From a virus: a stretch of DNA of 22,554 bases. Under the pieces are notes generated by a model that did no database searches, had not been told where the DNA came from, and saw only the letters and a program-made list of their open reading frames with translations. Each line of letters begins with the position of its first letter. The stretch's first letter is position 1. Position numbers and translations under genes: made by a program. Where the stretch lies: positions 1 through 22,554 of IMG/VR virus record IMGVR_UViG_3300048033_001068. The stretch is one strand, 5' to 3'. This document shows positions 15,771-22,554 of the stretch, one piece after another.

Positions 15771-16691
15771 TTAGTGTTTAATCCACTTGGATTGGTTTCT
15801 CATTACTTGTGCTAGCTCTGCTATCTTAAGATTAGACATGCGTAGCTTAGCGTTGCGCTTCGCCGCAGACATCTCTTTCTTAAAGCGAGCAATTTGATAT
15901 TCTGGAGTGTTAGCTCTTGTCGCTAGAACAGCATGAGCTATGTATTTGTATATAGCCTCTTCAGCAAACTTGTGTACTTGCATTTCTGCATCTGTACCTA
16001 AACCGTCGCTGATGTACTTAAGCGTTACAATCTGATCCGCTAAGTGAGAGCTAAAGTGCACTATGCCTTTTAATTTGTCGATGTAGAACACACCGTTAGA
16101 TTGTGCTTCTTCAGGGCTAAGACCATAGCGTCTACCAAACCTGTATAGGTTGAATAATTCGCTGTCTGTTAAATCTCCTGGGTTATCCGAGTTGTTTGCT
16201 AATTGGCCTCGACCACTAGCTTTAAAACGCTCCCACGTGGTTGATTCATCAGCTTCTATAATCTCGCCGGTGTTGTCAAACGTGTATTCGTAGTTTGCAT
16301 CCTGTGTAATAGCCGTAGGGTTGCTTGTATTGCGAGTAGGGTAAAGTATTCTTTCAACACCTTTATTGTCGGTGTAAGAAAACTTAACGTAGTTAACATA
16401 ATCCTGTGGTAGTATCATCTGCAACGCAGGTCCTACCTCAATCTCTTGTGCTTTTTCTGATGGCAATGTATCGAAGCTAAACTCTTGAATTGCACGCTTA
16501 GCATGGAACATTACATCAGTTCGCTTAATCTTGCTGATAATTTTATCTTCACCAACATAAGCAATCATAAAGTTACCTATAATATTATCAAGGCTAGTGA
16601 ATTGGTAGTCACCATAATTTTCATCGCCACTATTCCAAATGCCATCGGCACCTTCATAGTACAGCTCGTTAGTTTGATTTATTAGCCCCAT
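15771..16691 (-). CDS. Tail tubular / ring protein, P22 gp4-like (306 aa)
   Basis: This matches the crAss-like tail tubular (P22 gp4-like) pattern: a helical N-terminal part with MFHAKRAIQEFSFDTL (61-76), then the motif EIEVGPALQMILPQDYVNYV (83-102) leading into a beta sandwich (KFSYTDNKGVERILYPTRN), an intervening insert, IVTLKYISDGLG late in the sequence, and a helical C-terminus with Arg/Lys-rich FKKEMSAAKRNAKLRMSNLK. Such proteins form rings below the portal and connect it to the tail tube. Neighbours fit: the 228-aa connector ends 3 nt upstream and the muzzle-type gene begins 3 nt downstream. Which of the several crAss ring proteins it corresponds to cannot be decided from sequence alone. 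Confidence 0.8.
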   Translation of the reverse strand: MGLINQTNELYYEGADGIWNSGDENYGDYQFTSLDNIIGNFMIAYVGEDKIISKIKRTDVMFHAKRAIQEFSFDTLPSEKAQEIEVGPALQMILPQDYVNYVKFSYTDNKGVERILYPTRNTSNPTAITQDANYEYTFDNTGEIIEADESTTWERFKASGRGQLANNSDNPGDLTDSELFNLYRFGRRYGLSPEEAQSNGVFYIDKLKGIVHFSSHLADQIVTLKYISDGLGTDAEMQVHKFAEEAIYKYIAHAVLATRANTPEYQIARFKKEMSAAKRNAKLRMSNLKIAELAQVMRNQSKWIKH

Positions 16692-16694
16692 TTA

Positions 16695-17381
16695 TTAAGA
16701 TTTTTCTTGTTGAGTGTTGCGCATTTCTTCTTGTGCTGCAATTTGGTACACCTGAAGTTCTCTTGTAGATATACCCGCAAGCTCTAATATTTTCATTACC
16801 AATTCAGTTTCTTCTGATGGATGCAGCTCAAAGTTTGTTGAGTTAGAAGCGTTGTATTGCGCTTCACCTAAAACTGTATTGTAGCCCCACACTACTGTAG
16901 CGGGTCTTTTAATATAGTTACACGTTACACCTGTAATTAATTCAGAGTCACCGTATACTTTATAGCCGCTTGAGCTTGCTACAAACACTGGACGAATGTT
17001 AGACGGCTTAGTAAGAGGAGATGCGTTAATGTACAAGAATTCATTCTTATTGATACGCTCTACTTCTTTGTTGTCATATATCAATGTACCAATACGGTAT
17101 AAATCATTTGGGGCTGACCAATGATTATTTGCATAAGTCATTGCAGCCGTAACTTCAAAGATGTTTATTTTTTCGTTTAGGATATTGAGCATGTCGGAGA
17201 ACTCCGTGTCATTACCATGCATACGACCGAACTGGTTGATGTCGTAAAAATATTGTTCAAACAAATCCATTTGCGCTTGATTGGCAAATAGGTTGAACTC
17301 TTGAGGCGTAACATATCCTCGTTGTTCTTTATTGAGTATGCTTAATACCCGTTGATAAACAGTGTCTACGCTTACGCTCAT
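16695..17381 (-). CDS. Conserved neck/ring connector protein (228 aa)
   Basis: The N-terminus (VDTVYQRVLSILNKEQRGY, then VTPQEFNLFANQAQMDLFEQYFYDINQF) is very typical of a structural protein shared by many Bacteroidota phages between the capsid gene and the gp4-like gene. The first 80 residues are helical, and the central part is beta-rich (LYRIGTLIYDNKEVERI, VYGDSELITGVTCNYIKRPA). The C-terminus is helical with HPSEETELVMKILELAGIS, a pattern shared with head-tail adaptor or tail-tube subunits. It probably forms a ring between portal and tail. It starts downstream of a hairpin at 17398-17425 and ends 3 nt before the gp4-like gene. Structural role is fairly sure; the exact ring is unknown. Confidence 0.75.
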   Translation of the reverse strand: MSVSVDTVYQRVLSILNKEQRGYVTPQEFNLFANQAQMDLFEQYFYDINQFGRMHGNDTEFSDMLNILNEKINIFEVTAAMTYANNHWSAPNDLYRIGTLIYDNKEVERINKNEFLYINASPLTKPSNIRPVFVASSSGYKVYGDSELITGVTCNYIKRPATVVWGYNTVLGEAQYNASNSTNFELHPSEETELVMKILELAGISTRELQVYQIAAQEEMRNTQQEKS

Positions 17382-17397
17382 ATTCTTATTTGATTAA

Positions 17398-17425
17398 AGT
17401 GGAGGCTACCTTAGTAACCCCCACT
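17398..17425 (-). terminator. Hairpin after the 284-aa gene: possible partial terminator or processing site
   Basis: On the minus strand a 12-bp imperfect stem (AGTGGGGGTTAC with GTAGCCTCCACT, two G-T wobbles) closes a TAAG loop. It sits 6 nt after the stop of the 284-aa gene and is followed by TTTAATC, only a short U-run. It lies 16 nt before the next start codon. The weak U-tract suggests attenuation, an mRNA end-protecting structure or a processing site rather than full termination, because essential tail genes follow without another obvious promoter. Confidence 0.55.
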
Positions 17426-17431
17426 GTTGTT

Positions 17432-18286
17432 TTATAATCGTTTTTCAATTGTGTTCAGTACTTCCATGCCTTCGTCTGTTTTAAAGTACGATGCAAGTGC
17501 TGAATATGGGTGCTCGTCAAATGGCACCGTCATTAGCTTACGCCCTGTGTTAGAGTAGCTGAATGTTCTTTGGTCTTGTGATAATGCAATCAACCCTTGC
17601 TCAACTGCTTTAATACCGATGTTACGTAAGTGTACGTTTTCGTCATTAGCTAGTTCTATAAACAATTCAGGGTTACGACGAGCGAACACAAGTAAATCTC
17701 TTTTAAGCTCCTTAGAACTCATCTCAGATACCTTAGAACCGAATTCTACGCGCAAGATTGCTTCAGCTTCATCAACATCCATTGCTTTAGCCGCGTTCAT
17801 TGCGTCGAGTTCCAATTCAATCCAACCAACTTCGTTTTCAGCCAATGCTTCAGGCTTGTATTCTTCAATAACACCTTTTGCTAAAAATGGGTGGTACAAA
17901 GATAAAAGTTGTTGCAGTACTACATTTTCTTTAGGTACATTTAAAACACCGTTTCTAAATACGATGCGACCTAATGTAGCCGGTCCTTCTTGCTCATCTA
18001 CAAAACAAGAACGTTGGTTAGTTGCATATCTGATTTCACGCTGGTATCCTTTCTCTTCATCAAACCAAAGTAATGGTTTTTTAGCAGAGTGTACTGCTGG
18101 TAGTGTGAATATTAAAGGTTTTCTGCGACCGGTTAATTCGTACAAGCGGTCTTTGTATTCCCAGGTGGGTTTTTTTGGCAGCGGAGGAGTAACCTCTGTA
18201 TTTTCAAATGATACTTGAGGTGCCTCTACTGTAGTTTCTTTTTGAACCGGAGCTTTCTTAGCGACCGGCTTTTTAGCTGTTGCCAT
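17432..18286 (-). CDS. Conserved structural-region protein with histone-H1-like N-terminus (284 aa)
   Basis: I do not recognise an enzymatic family. The first 20 residues (MATAKKPVAKKAPVQKETTV) are Lys/Ala/Pro-rich, like histone H1 tails, and are followed by a Pro-rich linker to about residue 40. The next part (WEYKDRLYELTGRRKPLIFT and LLWFDEEKGYQREIRY) is aromatic and probably beta-rich, followed by GRIVFRNGVLNVPKENVVLQ and LLSLYHPF. The second half is helical and acidic (DAMNAAKAMDVDEAEAILRV), ending with helices and no membrane segment. Genes of this type sit right after the capsid gene in Bacteroidota phages, so an auxiliary capsid, head-completion or DNA-associated virion protein is plausible. 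It lies between two hairpins, so its transcript level may be set separately from both the capsid and the tail genes. Confidence 0.7.
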   Translation of the reverse strand: MATAKKPVAKKAPVQKETTVEAPQVSFENTEVTPPLPKKPTWEYKDRLYELTGRRKPLIFTLPAVHSAKKPLLWFDEEKGYQREIRYATNQRSCFVDEQEGPATLGRIVFRNGVLNVPKENVVLQQLLSLYHPFLAKGVIEEYKPEALAENEVGWIELELDAMNAAKAMDVDEAEAILRVEFGSKVSEMSSKELKRDLLVFARRNPELFIELANDENVHLRNIGIKAVEQGLIALSQDQRTFSYSNTGRKLMTVPFDEHPYSALASYFKTDEGMEVLNTIEKRL

Positions 18287-18300
18287 GATATAATAAGATT

Positions 18301-18340
18301 AAATAAATAAAAGAATAAAGTCCCCGGCCGAAGCCGAGGA
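18301..18340 (-). terminator. Intrinsic terminator after the major capsid gene
   Basis: Minus-strand sequence TCCTCGGC-TTCG-GCCGGGGA forms an 8-bp, GC-rich stem (one G-T wobble) closed by a UUCG tetraloop, immediately followed by CTTTATTCTTTTATTTATTT. The stem lies 13 nt after the capsid stop codon, and the U-rich run reaches to within about 14 nt of the next start. In this AT-rich sequence such a GC block stands out clearly. It probably ends or attenuates transcription after the capsid gene, giving more capsid than tail mRNA. It could also protect the 3' end of capsid mRNA. Confidence 0.85.
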
Positions 18341-18353
18341 CAATGTTATAAAC

Positions 18354-19778
18354 TTACTTCAACAATACGAAGTTGTTTGCTGCTTGTACACAAAGTGCAC
18401 GCTCAGACAAGAAGTGTACATTCATCTCATCAACTGCGCTAGTGTAGTTACCACCAACTGAACCAGTTACCCAAGACTTCATGCGACGATCTTCTGCTTC
18501 GTTAGCACGGTAACGGATGTGCAAGAATGGACGAGAAATGTTCGTACCTAATTGCTCATCGTATACAGTAGAAGTACCAGCAGGAACAAGAACACCTTCG
18601 ATATCGCCGATAGAACCGCGAGTAGTTGAGTCGTTCAAGTATTTCCAGTCAGTTTTGTAGAAGTCGTAAGAACCACGACGGAATCCAGAGAATCCTAAGT
18701 TCAACGCCATATCTTCTTCGTTGTTGAATACACCGTAAGATGTACCACCAGCTCCGTAAGAGTTTTGAGCAGCAAGCATGTTGTCCATACCTAAAGAAGT
18801 TGAACGATCCAAGAACAACATGTTCTCTTCAATAGCACCTTGCTTGTCAAGTTCAGCTAAGATTTCGTCGAATTGACCTAAACCGTTAGCACCACCAAAG
18901 TCAGTAGAGTTGTAAACCAAACCACGAGACTCGATAGCTTCGAACATACCTTCAGAACCTGTAACACCTGTAGCGATAGTCGCTGCACCTGCTTTTTCAG
19001 TTTCAACCATGCTCATTTCCAAGTAGTCTTCGAAACGTAGACGAGCTTCGTGCTCAGACTTCAAGTACCACAAGTAACCGCCAGTTCCAGCTTCAGTAGT
19101 AACTTCAACCCAACCGATTTGAGCTACGTCAGAACCGTTAACGTTGTACTTATCACGTAAGATGATAGGCTTGTTCTCGAAAGTTGTGAAAGAAGCGTCG
19201 AATGAGTTACCTACATCGCCAGATCCTTTAGCGTACTCAGAACCGAATACAAAGATGTTCAATGTTCCAGAAGCACTGCGAAGAGCAGACGGAAGAACCG
19301 CACTTGTTTCACCGTATACTTTGATGTTAACTACTTGCGTAGAAGTATCGCCAGCACCGCTAGTGAAAGTACCCATGCTATCAACACGTGCTTTTGCAGT
19401 AACAGTACCGTTAGAGATAACCAAAGTTTGACCCACACCAATAAGTGAAGTATCAGTTCCAGTTGGAAGACCCGTAAGAGTAATTTCAGTACCACCAGCA
19501 TTTGAGTTAACGCTATCGTATGCGATGTGCAAACGGCCTTGTTCTGACCATACAACGCGGTCAGATGCCATTGGCATTTCAGCACCAACCATACGTAGGA
19601 ATCCACCTACAGTACGCTTTCCGTAGCGCTCTACTTCCTTTTCGTAAACTTCAGGAAGAAATTGTTGTGTAAAGTCCATGTCAGCCACAGACAAGTAATT
19701 GTCTCCAAACAATCCTTTAACAGGACGTGGAGTAAGGTGATTTAATTGGGCACCAGTACCCGGATTAGGAAAAGCCAT
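18354..19778 (-). CDS. Major capsid protein, HK97 fold, crAss-like (474 aa)
   Basis: Position after portal and scaffold, length, and sequence character fit a crAss-like HK97-fold capsid protein. The N-terminus (GTGAQLNHLTPRPVKGLFGD) leads into LPEVYEKEVERYGKRTVGGF (41-60) and an E-loop-like segment with MASDRVVWSEQGRLHIAY (70-87). A Gly/Thr/Ser-rich beta insertion follows (about 93-200; TEITLTGLPTGTDTSLIGVG), and after residue 200 come spine-helix and P-domain-like sequences with YLWYLKSEHEARLRFEDYLE. The C-terminus is HFLSERALCVQAANNFVLLK. Unlike the flanking genes it strongly prefers C-ending codons (AAC, TTC), as expected for the most abundant virion protein. The leader is A/T-only without a Shine-Dalgarno, and a strong terminator follows the stop. 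Confidence 0.9.
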   Translation of the reverse strand: MAFPNPGTGAQLNHLTPRPVKGLFGDNYLSVADMDFTQQFLPEVYEKEVERYGKRTVGGFLRMVGAEMPMASDRVVWSEQGRLHIAYDSVNSNAGGTEITLTGLPTGTDTSLIGVGQTLVISNGTVTAKARVDSMGTFTSGAGDTSTQVVNIKVYGETSAVLPSALRSASGTLNIFVFGSEYAKGSGDVGNSFDASFTTFENKPIILRDKYNVNGSDVAQIGWVEVTTEAGTGGYLWYLKSEHEARLRFEDYLEMSMVETEKAGAATIATGVTGSEGMFEAIESRGLVYNSTDFGGANGLGQFDEILAELDKQGAIEENMLFLDRSTSLGMDNMLAAQNSYGAGGTSYGVFNNEEDMALNLGFSGFRRGSYDFYKTDWKYLNDSTTRGSIGDIEGVLVPAGTSTVYDEQLGTNISRPFLHIRYRANEAEDRRMKSWVTGSVGGNYTSAVDEMNVHFLSERALCVQAANNFVLLK

Positions 19779-19802
19779 TTGTATAAATTTTTAAATGGAT
19801 TA

Positions 19803-20951
19803 TTATTTCTTAAATTTGACCTTGAGCCTAGAAGAGCTTTGTCCACTGTCAACCGCGCGTATTTTCCACCCGTTAGATGCCGTTACTTCTTCATGAACCC
19901 CTCTCGGATTCATATTAACGTTCTTCGTGCGTGCCATACTATCCTTCACTGCATCGGCTTTGCCTTGCTCGTAGAAGTGTTGTGCAACCTGATCAGCATT
20001 CATAGCTGTGAACAGCGATTTATGATAACCCTTGGCGTCTTTCATTTCCCCCTTTTCATTCAAGAACTTCTTGATAAAGTTGTTAATGTCACCCTGAGTT
20101 TCTTTAACCTGGCCAGCGTCGTTAACCTTAAAGCGGTACTTCTTGTCTCCAACGTTATAATCGAATCCCTCGAATTTTTCGTTAAACACTTTCGCACTTT
20201 CTTGTTTAAACCTACTGGTTTGTCGTTCAGCAACCTTCGCCGCTTCCTCACTCTCTTTATTATAACGGTTAAAAAACTCAACCGCTTTTTGTTGTTCCGG
20301 ATTCAACTTTGAACCCATCTTAATTTCATCGTAGTACTTAGACTTTAAACCGTCTAAGTGATTCTTTGCTTTCGCTAATGCCTCTTTGCGCTCAAGTTTC
20401 TTTAAACGTATTTCACGCTCGTCGTCAAGGTCTTCGTCGTAAGAAAACTTATCGTTTAATAAAAAGTCAATGTCCTCTTTGTCGTAAGAAGTATATACTG
20501 CTTCATAGTACTCACGAAGCAATTGGTCTTCATTTAACGATGCGTAATCCGTATTAAGCTTGACGTAGTCTTCAAGTGAGCCACCTGTTTCGTTCATAAA
20601 GTCAACGACCTTTTGAATGTTTTCGGGTAGCTCTACGCCTGATGCGGCTTGCTCTGCTACAGCTTCTTCAATTTCATCAGCTAGCTCTTCAGCAGCTTCT
20701 TCAACCTCTTCTTCTGTAATCTCCTGTAATACAGGCTGTTGCTCTACTGGTTCTTCAACCGGGGCTTCTTCTCCGGTAGGTTCTTCAGCTGGCTGCTCGA
20801 GGTTTTCTGCTGGTACTTCTTCGCTAACTGCGGGTTCGTCGCGTACAGGAACCTCATCTGTGCTTTGCTCTTGAACGGCATTTTGTCGTAAATCTAATTT
20901 AATAGTTCCATCTTCATCGACGGATGCTACCGGGTTAGTTTCTTCACTCAT
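19803..20951 (-). CDS. Scaffolding-like acidic protein (382 aa)
   Basis: Between portal and capsid genes, the usual place of a podovirus scaffold. Residues about 20-110 are extremely rich in Glu, Pro, Ala and Val (EEVPAENLEQPAEEPTGEEA and similar). This is followed by an amphipathic, highly charged helical middle (about 120-280) with long Lys/Glu stretches, and a C-terminus that becomes basic and ends SSRLKVKFKK. An acidic N-terminus, coiled-coil middle and basic C-terminal tail that could bind capsid subunits are typical of scaffolds. No serine-protease or other catalytic motif is visible. The stop lies 24 nt before the capsid ATG. Scaffold is the best call, but homology cannot be shown because such proteins diverge fast. 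Confidence 0.7.
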   Translation of the reverse strand: MSEETNPVASVDEDGTIKLDLRQNAVQEQSTDEVPVRDEPAVSEEVPAENLEQPAEEPTGEEAPVEEPVEQQPVLQEITEEEVEEAAEELADEIEEAVAEQAASGVELPENIQKVVDFMNETGGSLEDYVKLNTDYASLNEDQLLREYYEAVYTSYDKEDIDFLLNDKFSYDEDLDDEREIRLKKLERKEALAKAKNHLDGLKSKYYDEIKMGSKLNPEQQKAVEFFNRYNKESEEAAKVAERQTSRFKQESAKVFNEKFEGFDYNVGDKKYRFKVNDAGQVKETQGDINNFIKKFLNEKGEMKDAKGYHKSLFTAMNADQVAQHFYEQGKADAVKDSMARTKNVNMNPRGVHEEVTASNGWKIRAVDSGQSSSRLKVKFKK

Positions 20952-20983
20952 GATAAGATATTATAAAATTGTTATTACTATAA

Positions 20984-22554
20984 TTACCTAGGTTCAAAGG
21001 TACCTAAGCCGAACCCACCCCCAAGTATATCGTTTCCAGAGGATTCGAAGTTTTTAGGTGGTGAGTCATTTTTTCTTTGATCGATCAACTCACTTTGCTG
21101 AGTTGCTTGTAATTTTGTTCTTTCGTCCTTGCGGTCTTCTTTCTGTTGCTCTTTAGCTTTCTGACCTTCAACCTCAATGCCTTTAAGCTGCATGTTGTAT
21201 TGGAACTCCAAAGCCATAAGCTCTTTCTTCGCCTCAACTTCGCTTTGCATTTTCTGTTGCTCAAGCTGTGCCTTCATCTGTTCAAGCTGTGCTTTTGTTT
21301 GGAACAACGCTTGGTCTTTTTGTACCTCGGCTTGTGCTGCAACCTGTTGTGCCTGTGCATTTGCTTGTGCCTGCGCTTGAATATTCTCTTGTTGCATCAT
21401 CTGATCACGCTCAAGTTTCTTCTTGCGGCGTAGTTTCAACAACTGGTTAGCTAGCTTAAGGTTTTTAACCTCGCGGATATCAATAGCATCCTCAAGGTCA
21501 ATCAATCCTGCAGACAGTGCTGTTTGAATATTGTTTTCCAACATTCCTTTCTCTTCATCGTCTGGCGCTAACTCCAGCATAATACCAAAGTCGTAAAGGT
21601 GTAATTCAGTAAGCTCATCTAATGTAGCCACATTGAATCCGCCAATCTTTTGTATAAACGCATCGCGTGACGGGCTGTACTCTAGTATATCAGATATTCT
21701 AAGTGACAATCCTTCTGCTACATCAGCTGTTAAGAATAAACCGGCATCTAGTATGTGGCGTGTAGCTGTATTTGAATTTGCCGCTGCAAGTTTCTGTACG
21801 CCAACCAATGCTCTAGCATCTGGGGATGAACCATCACGAGCTTCATTAAGACCCGTAACGTCACGAATCATCTGCAGGTAATAGTTATATGTCTGGATTA
21901 AAGTTTGTAGCTTTTGGCCGCCTGCGCCTGTCTGTAACGGCTGGATAGGCACTTTACCAGGATTCATATCGCCCTCTTGTGTAAATGACCTACCAATAAC
22001 AGAACCCGTTTGGAAGAACATGTTTAATGCTTCTTGTGGGTTGTAGTTTGTACCGTTACCTAAATCAATTTCAGCAAGACCATCAGCATCCATATAAACA
22101 CCGTCAGGCATCATCTTAGATAGCACTTGTTGCATCTTTAAATGTGTAAGCTGCACCATATCAGCAAAGCCAGTACAACGGCTTACAATAGATTCGATAC
22201 GACCCTTATACATTCTAGGCGCTACAATACTGTAATTCATTTTTACTTTATTGTAATCGCTCTTAGGGCGCATCATGTTCTCAGCAATACCCCATTCAAG
22301 CAGTATGCTTGTGCCTAATACTATTGCACCTTCGTAAAGTACTTCCAGTGAGCGCGATGCTTTAGCAAAACCTTCAGCGTCTGCTGGCGGGTTAAACTGG
22401 TCGTCGCGCAGTATTACTTTATCAGCACCTGTAGCTGTTTCTTTAATCTTGTACACCTCGTTCATGTACGTCTTGTAATTAAAGTACAGTATCTGAACAG
22501 TGTTTGAATCGTAGTAGTTATCGTTAATCTCGCTTCTGTTCCAGCTACCTGTCA
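20984..22554 (-). CDS. Portal protein, crAss-like (5' end outside window)
   Basis: The frame is open to the right edge, giving 522 visible residues. An internal Met at 22465 is not the start, because coding sequence with portal-like character continues upstream to the edge (TGSWNRSEINDNYYDSNTVQ). Diagnostic crAss-like portal stretches: PRMYKGRIESIVSR, QLTHLKMQQVLSKMMPDGVY, FFQTGSVIGRSFTQEG, YYLQMIRDVTGLNEARDGSS, VGVQKLAAANSNTATRHIL, LYDFGIMLELAPDDEEK and LIDLEDAIDIREVKNLKLAN. The last 150 residues are an Ala/Gln/Lys-rich coiled-coil, presumably the barrel facing the capsid interior, ending GGGFGLGTFEPR. The portal forms the dodecameric DNA entry ring and contacts terminase and the neck rings. 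The scaffold-like gene follows after 32 nt. Confidence 0.93.
   Translation of the reverse strand, partial: TGSWNRSEINDNYYDSNTVQILYFNYKTYMNEVYKIKETATGADKVILRDDQFNPPADAEGFAKASRSLEVLYEGAIVLGTSILLEWGIAENMMRPKSDYNKVKMNYSIVAPRMYKGRIESIVSRCTGFADMVQLTHLKMQQVLSKMMPDGVYMDADGLAEIDLGNGTNYNPQEALNMFFQTGSVIGRSFTQEGDMNPGKVPIQPLQTGAGGQKLQTLIQTYNYYLQMIRDVTGLNEARDGSSPDARALVGVQKLAAANSNTATRHILDAGLFLTADVAEGLSLRISDILEYSPSRDAFIQKIGGFNVATLDELTELHLYDFGIMLELAPDDEEKGMLENNIQTALSAGLIDLEDAIDIREVKNLKLANQLLKLRRKKKLERDQMMQQENIQAQAQANAQAQQVAAQAEVQKDQALFQTKAQLEQMKAQLEQQKMQSEVEAKKELMALEFQYNMQLKGIEVEGQKAKEQQKEDRKDERTKLQATQQSELIDQRKNDSPPKNFESSGNDILGGGFGLGTFEPR

Noticed and set aside
19746-20312. Plus-strand 188-codon frame across the capsid-scaffold junction
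   Set aside because: Starts inside the capsid gene and runs antisense to the scaffold gene; no domain and no leader.
20617-20874. Plus-strand Ser/Cys-rich open frame
   Set aside because: It is the antisense of the Glu/Pro-rich part of the scaffold gene; its composition is explained by that and no leader supports it.
21146-21433. Plus-strand Leu/Cys-rich frame resembling a membrane protein
   Set aside because: Antisense of the Gln/Ala-rich portal tail, where CAA/CAG and GCA codons read as Leu and Cys on the other strand.
22375-22465. Portal start at the internal Met at 22465
   Set aside because: The frame stays open to the window edge with portal-like coding sequence, so the true start lies outside the window.

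Overview
The window is a late structural and lysis block of a tailed double-stranded DNA phage, almost certainly a crAss-like (Crassvirales-type) podovirus of a Bacteroidota host. The strongest marker is the portal protein at the right edge, which has the crAss-like signature (VGVQKLAAANSNTATRHIL). The major capsid protein, the P22 gp4-like tail-tube protein and the very long stabilisation/muzzle-type protein follow in the usual crAss order. The DNA is AT-rich, the intergenic leaders are nearly pure A/T without a good Shine-Dalgarno, and every gene lies on the minus strand. All of this fits a Bacteroidota phage. A marine or freshwater flavobacterial host is my guess, not something the sequence proves.

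Reading in the direction of transcription (right to left), the head module is: portal (22554-20984, 5' end outside the window), acidic scaffold-like protein (20951-19803), major capsid protein (19778-18354), then a strong intrinsic terminator with a UUCG loop (18340-18301). The neck/tail module follows: a 284-aa protein with a histone-H1-like Lys/Ala/Pro N-terminus (18286-17432), a second hairpin (17425-17398), a 228-aa connector (17381-16695), a 306-aa P22 gp4-like ring/tubular protein (16691-15771) and a 1418-aa muzzle/stabilisation protein (15767-11511). Next come three probable ejected or cargo proteins: 240 aa (11479-10757), 377 aa (10757-9624) and a giant 2678-aa polyvalent protein (9613-1577). 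The giant protein contains an HEVAH metallopeptidase motif, a segment resembling sigma-70 region 2, and a zeta-toxin-like P-loop kinase. Short [IV]K[FLW]S motifs fall at or near the domain boundaries.

The left end is a tightly packed lysis cassette: M15-family endolysin (1575-1114), an unlisted 49-aa single-TM holin-like protein (1112-963) and, 3 nt later, the start of a membrane-anchored PAS histidine kinase (959 to beyond position 1). The window edge cuts the kinase in its N-box. These genes are separated by 1-3 nt, so they are probably translationally coupled.

The two most unusual elements are the phage-encoded two-component sensor kinase coupled to the lysis genes, and the modular giant virion protein that may be a polyprotein delivering a peptidase, a sigma-like domain and a nucleotide-dependent kinase into the host. 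There is no intergenic stretch over 300 bases. I found no tRNA, CRISPR, IS element or integrase. Family assignments are by eye; no database search was possible.
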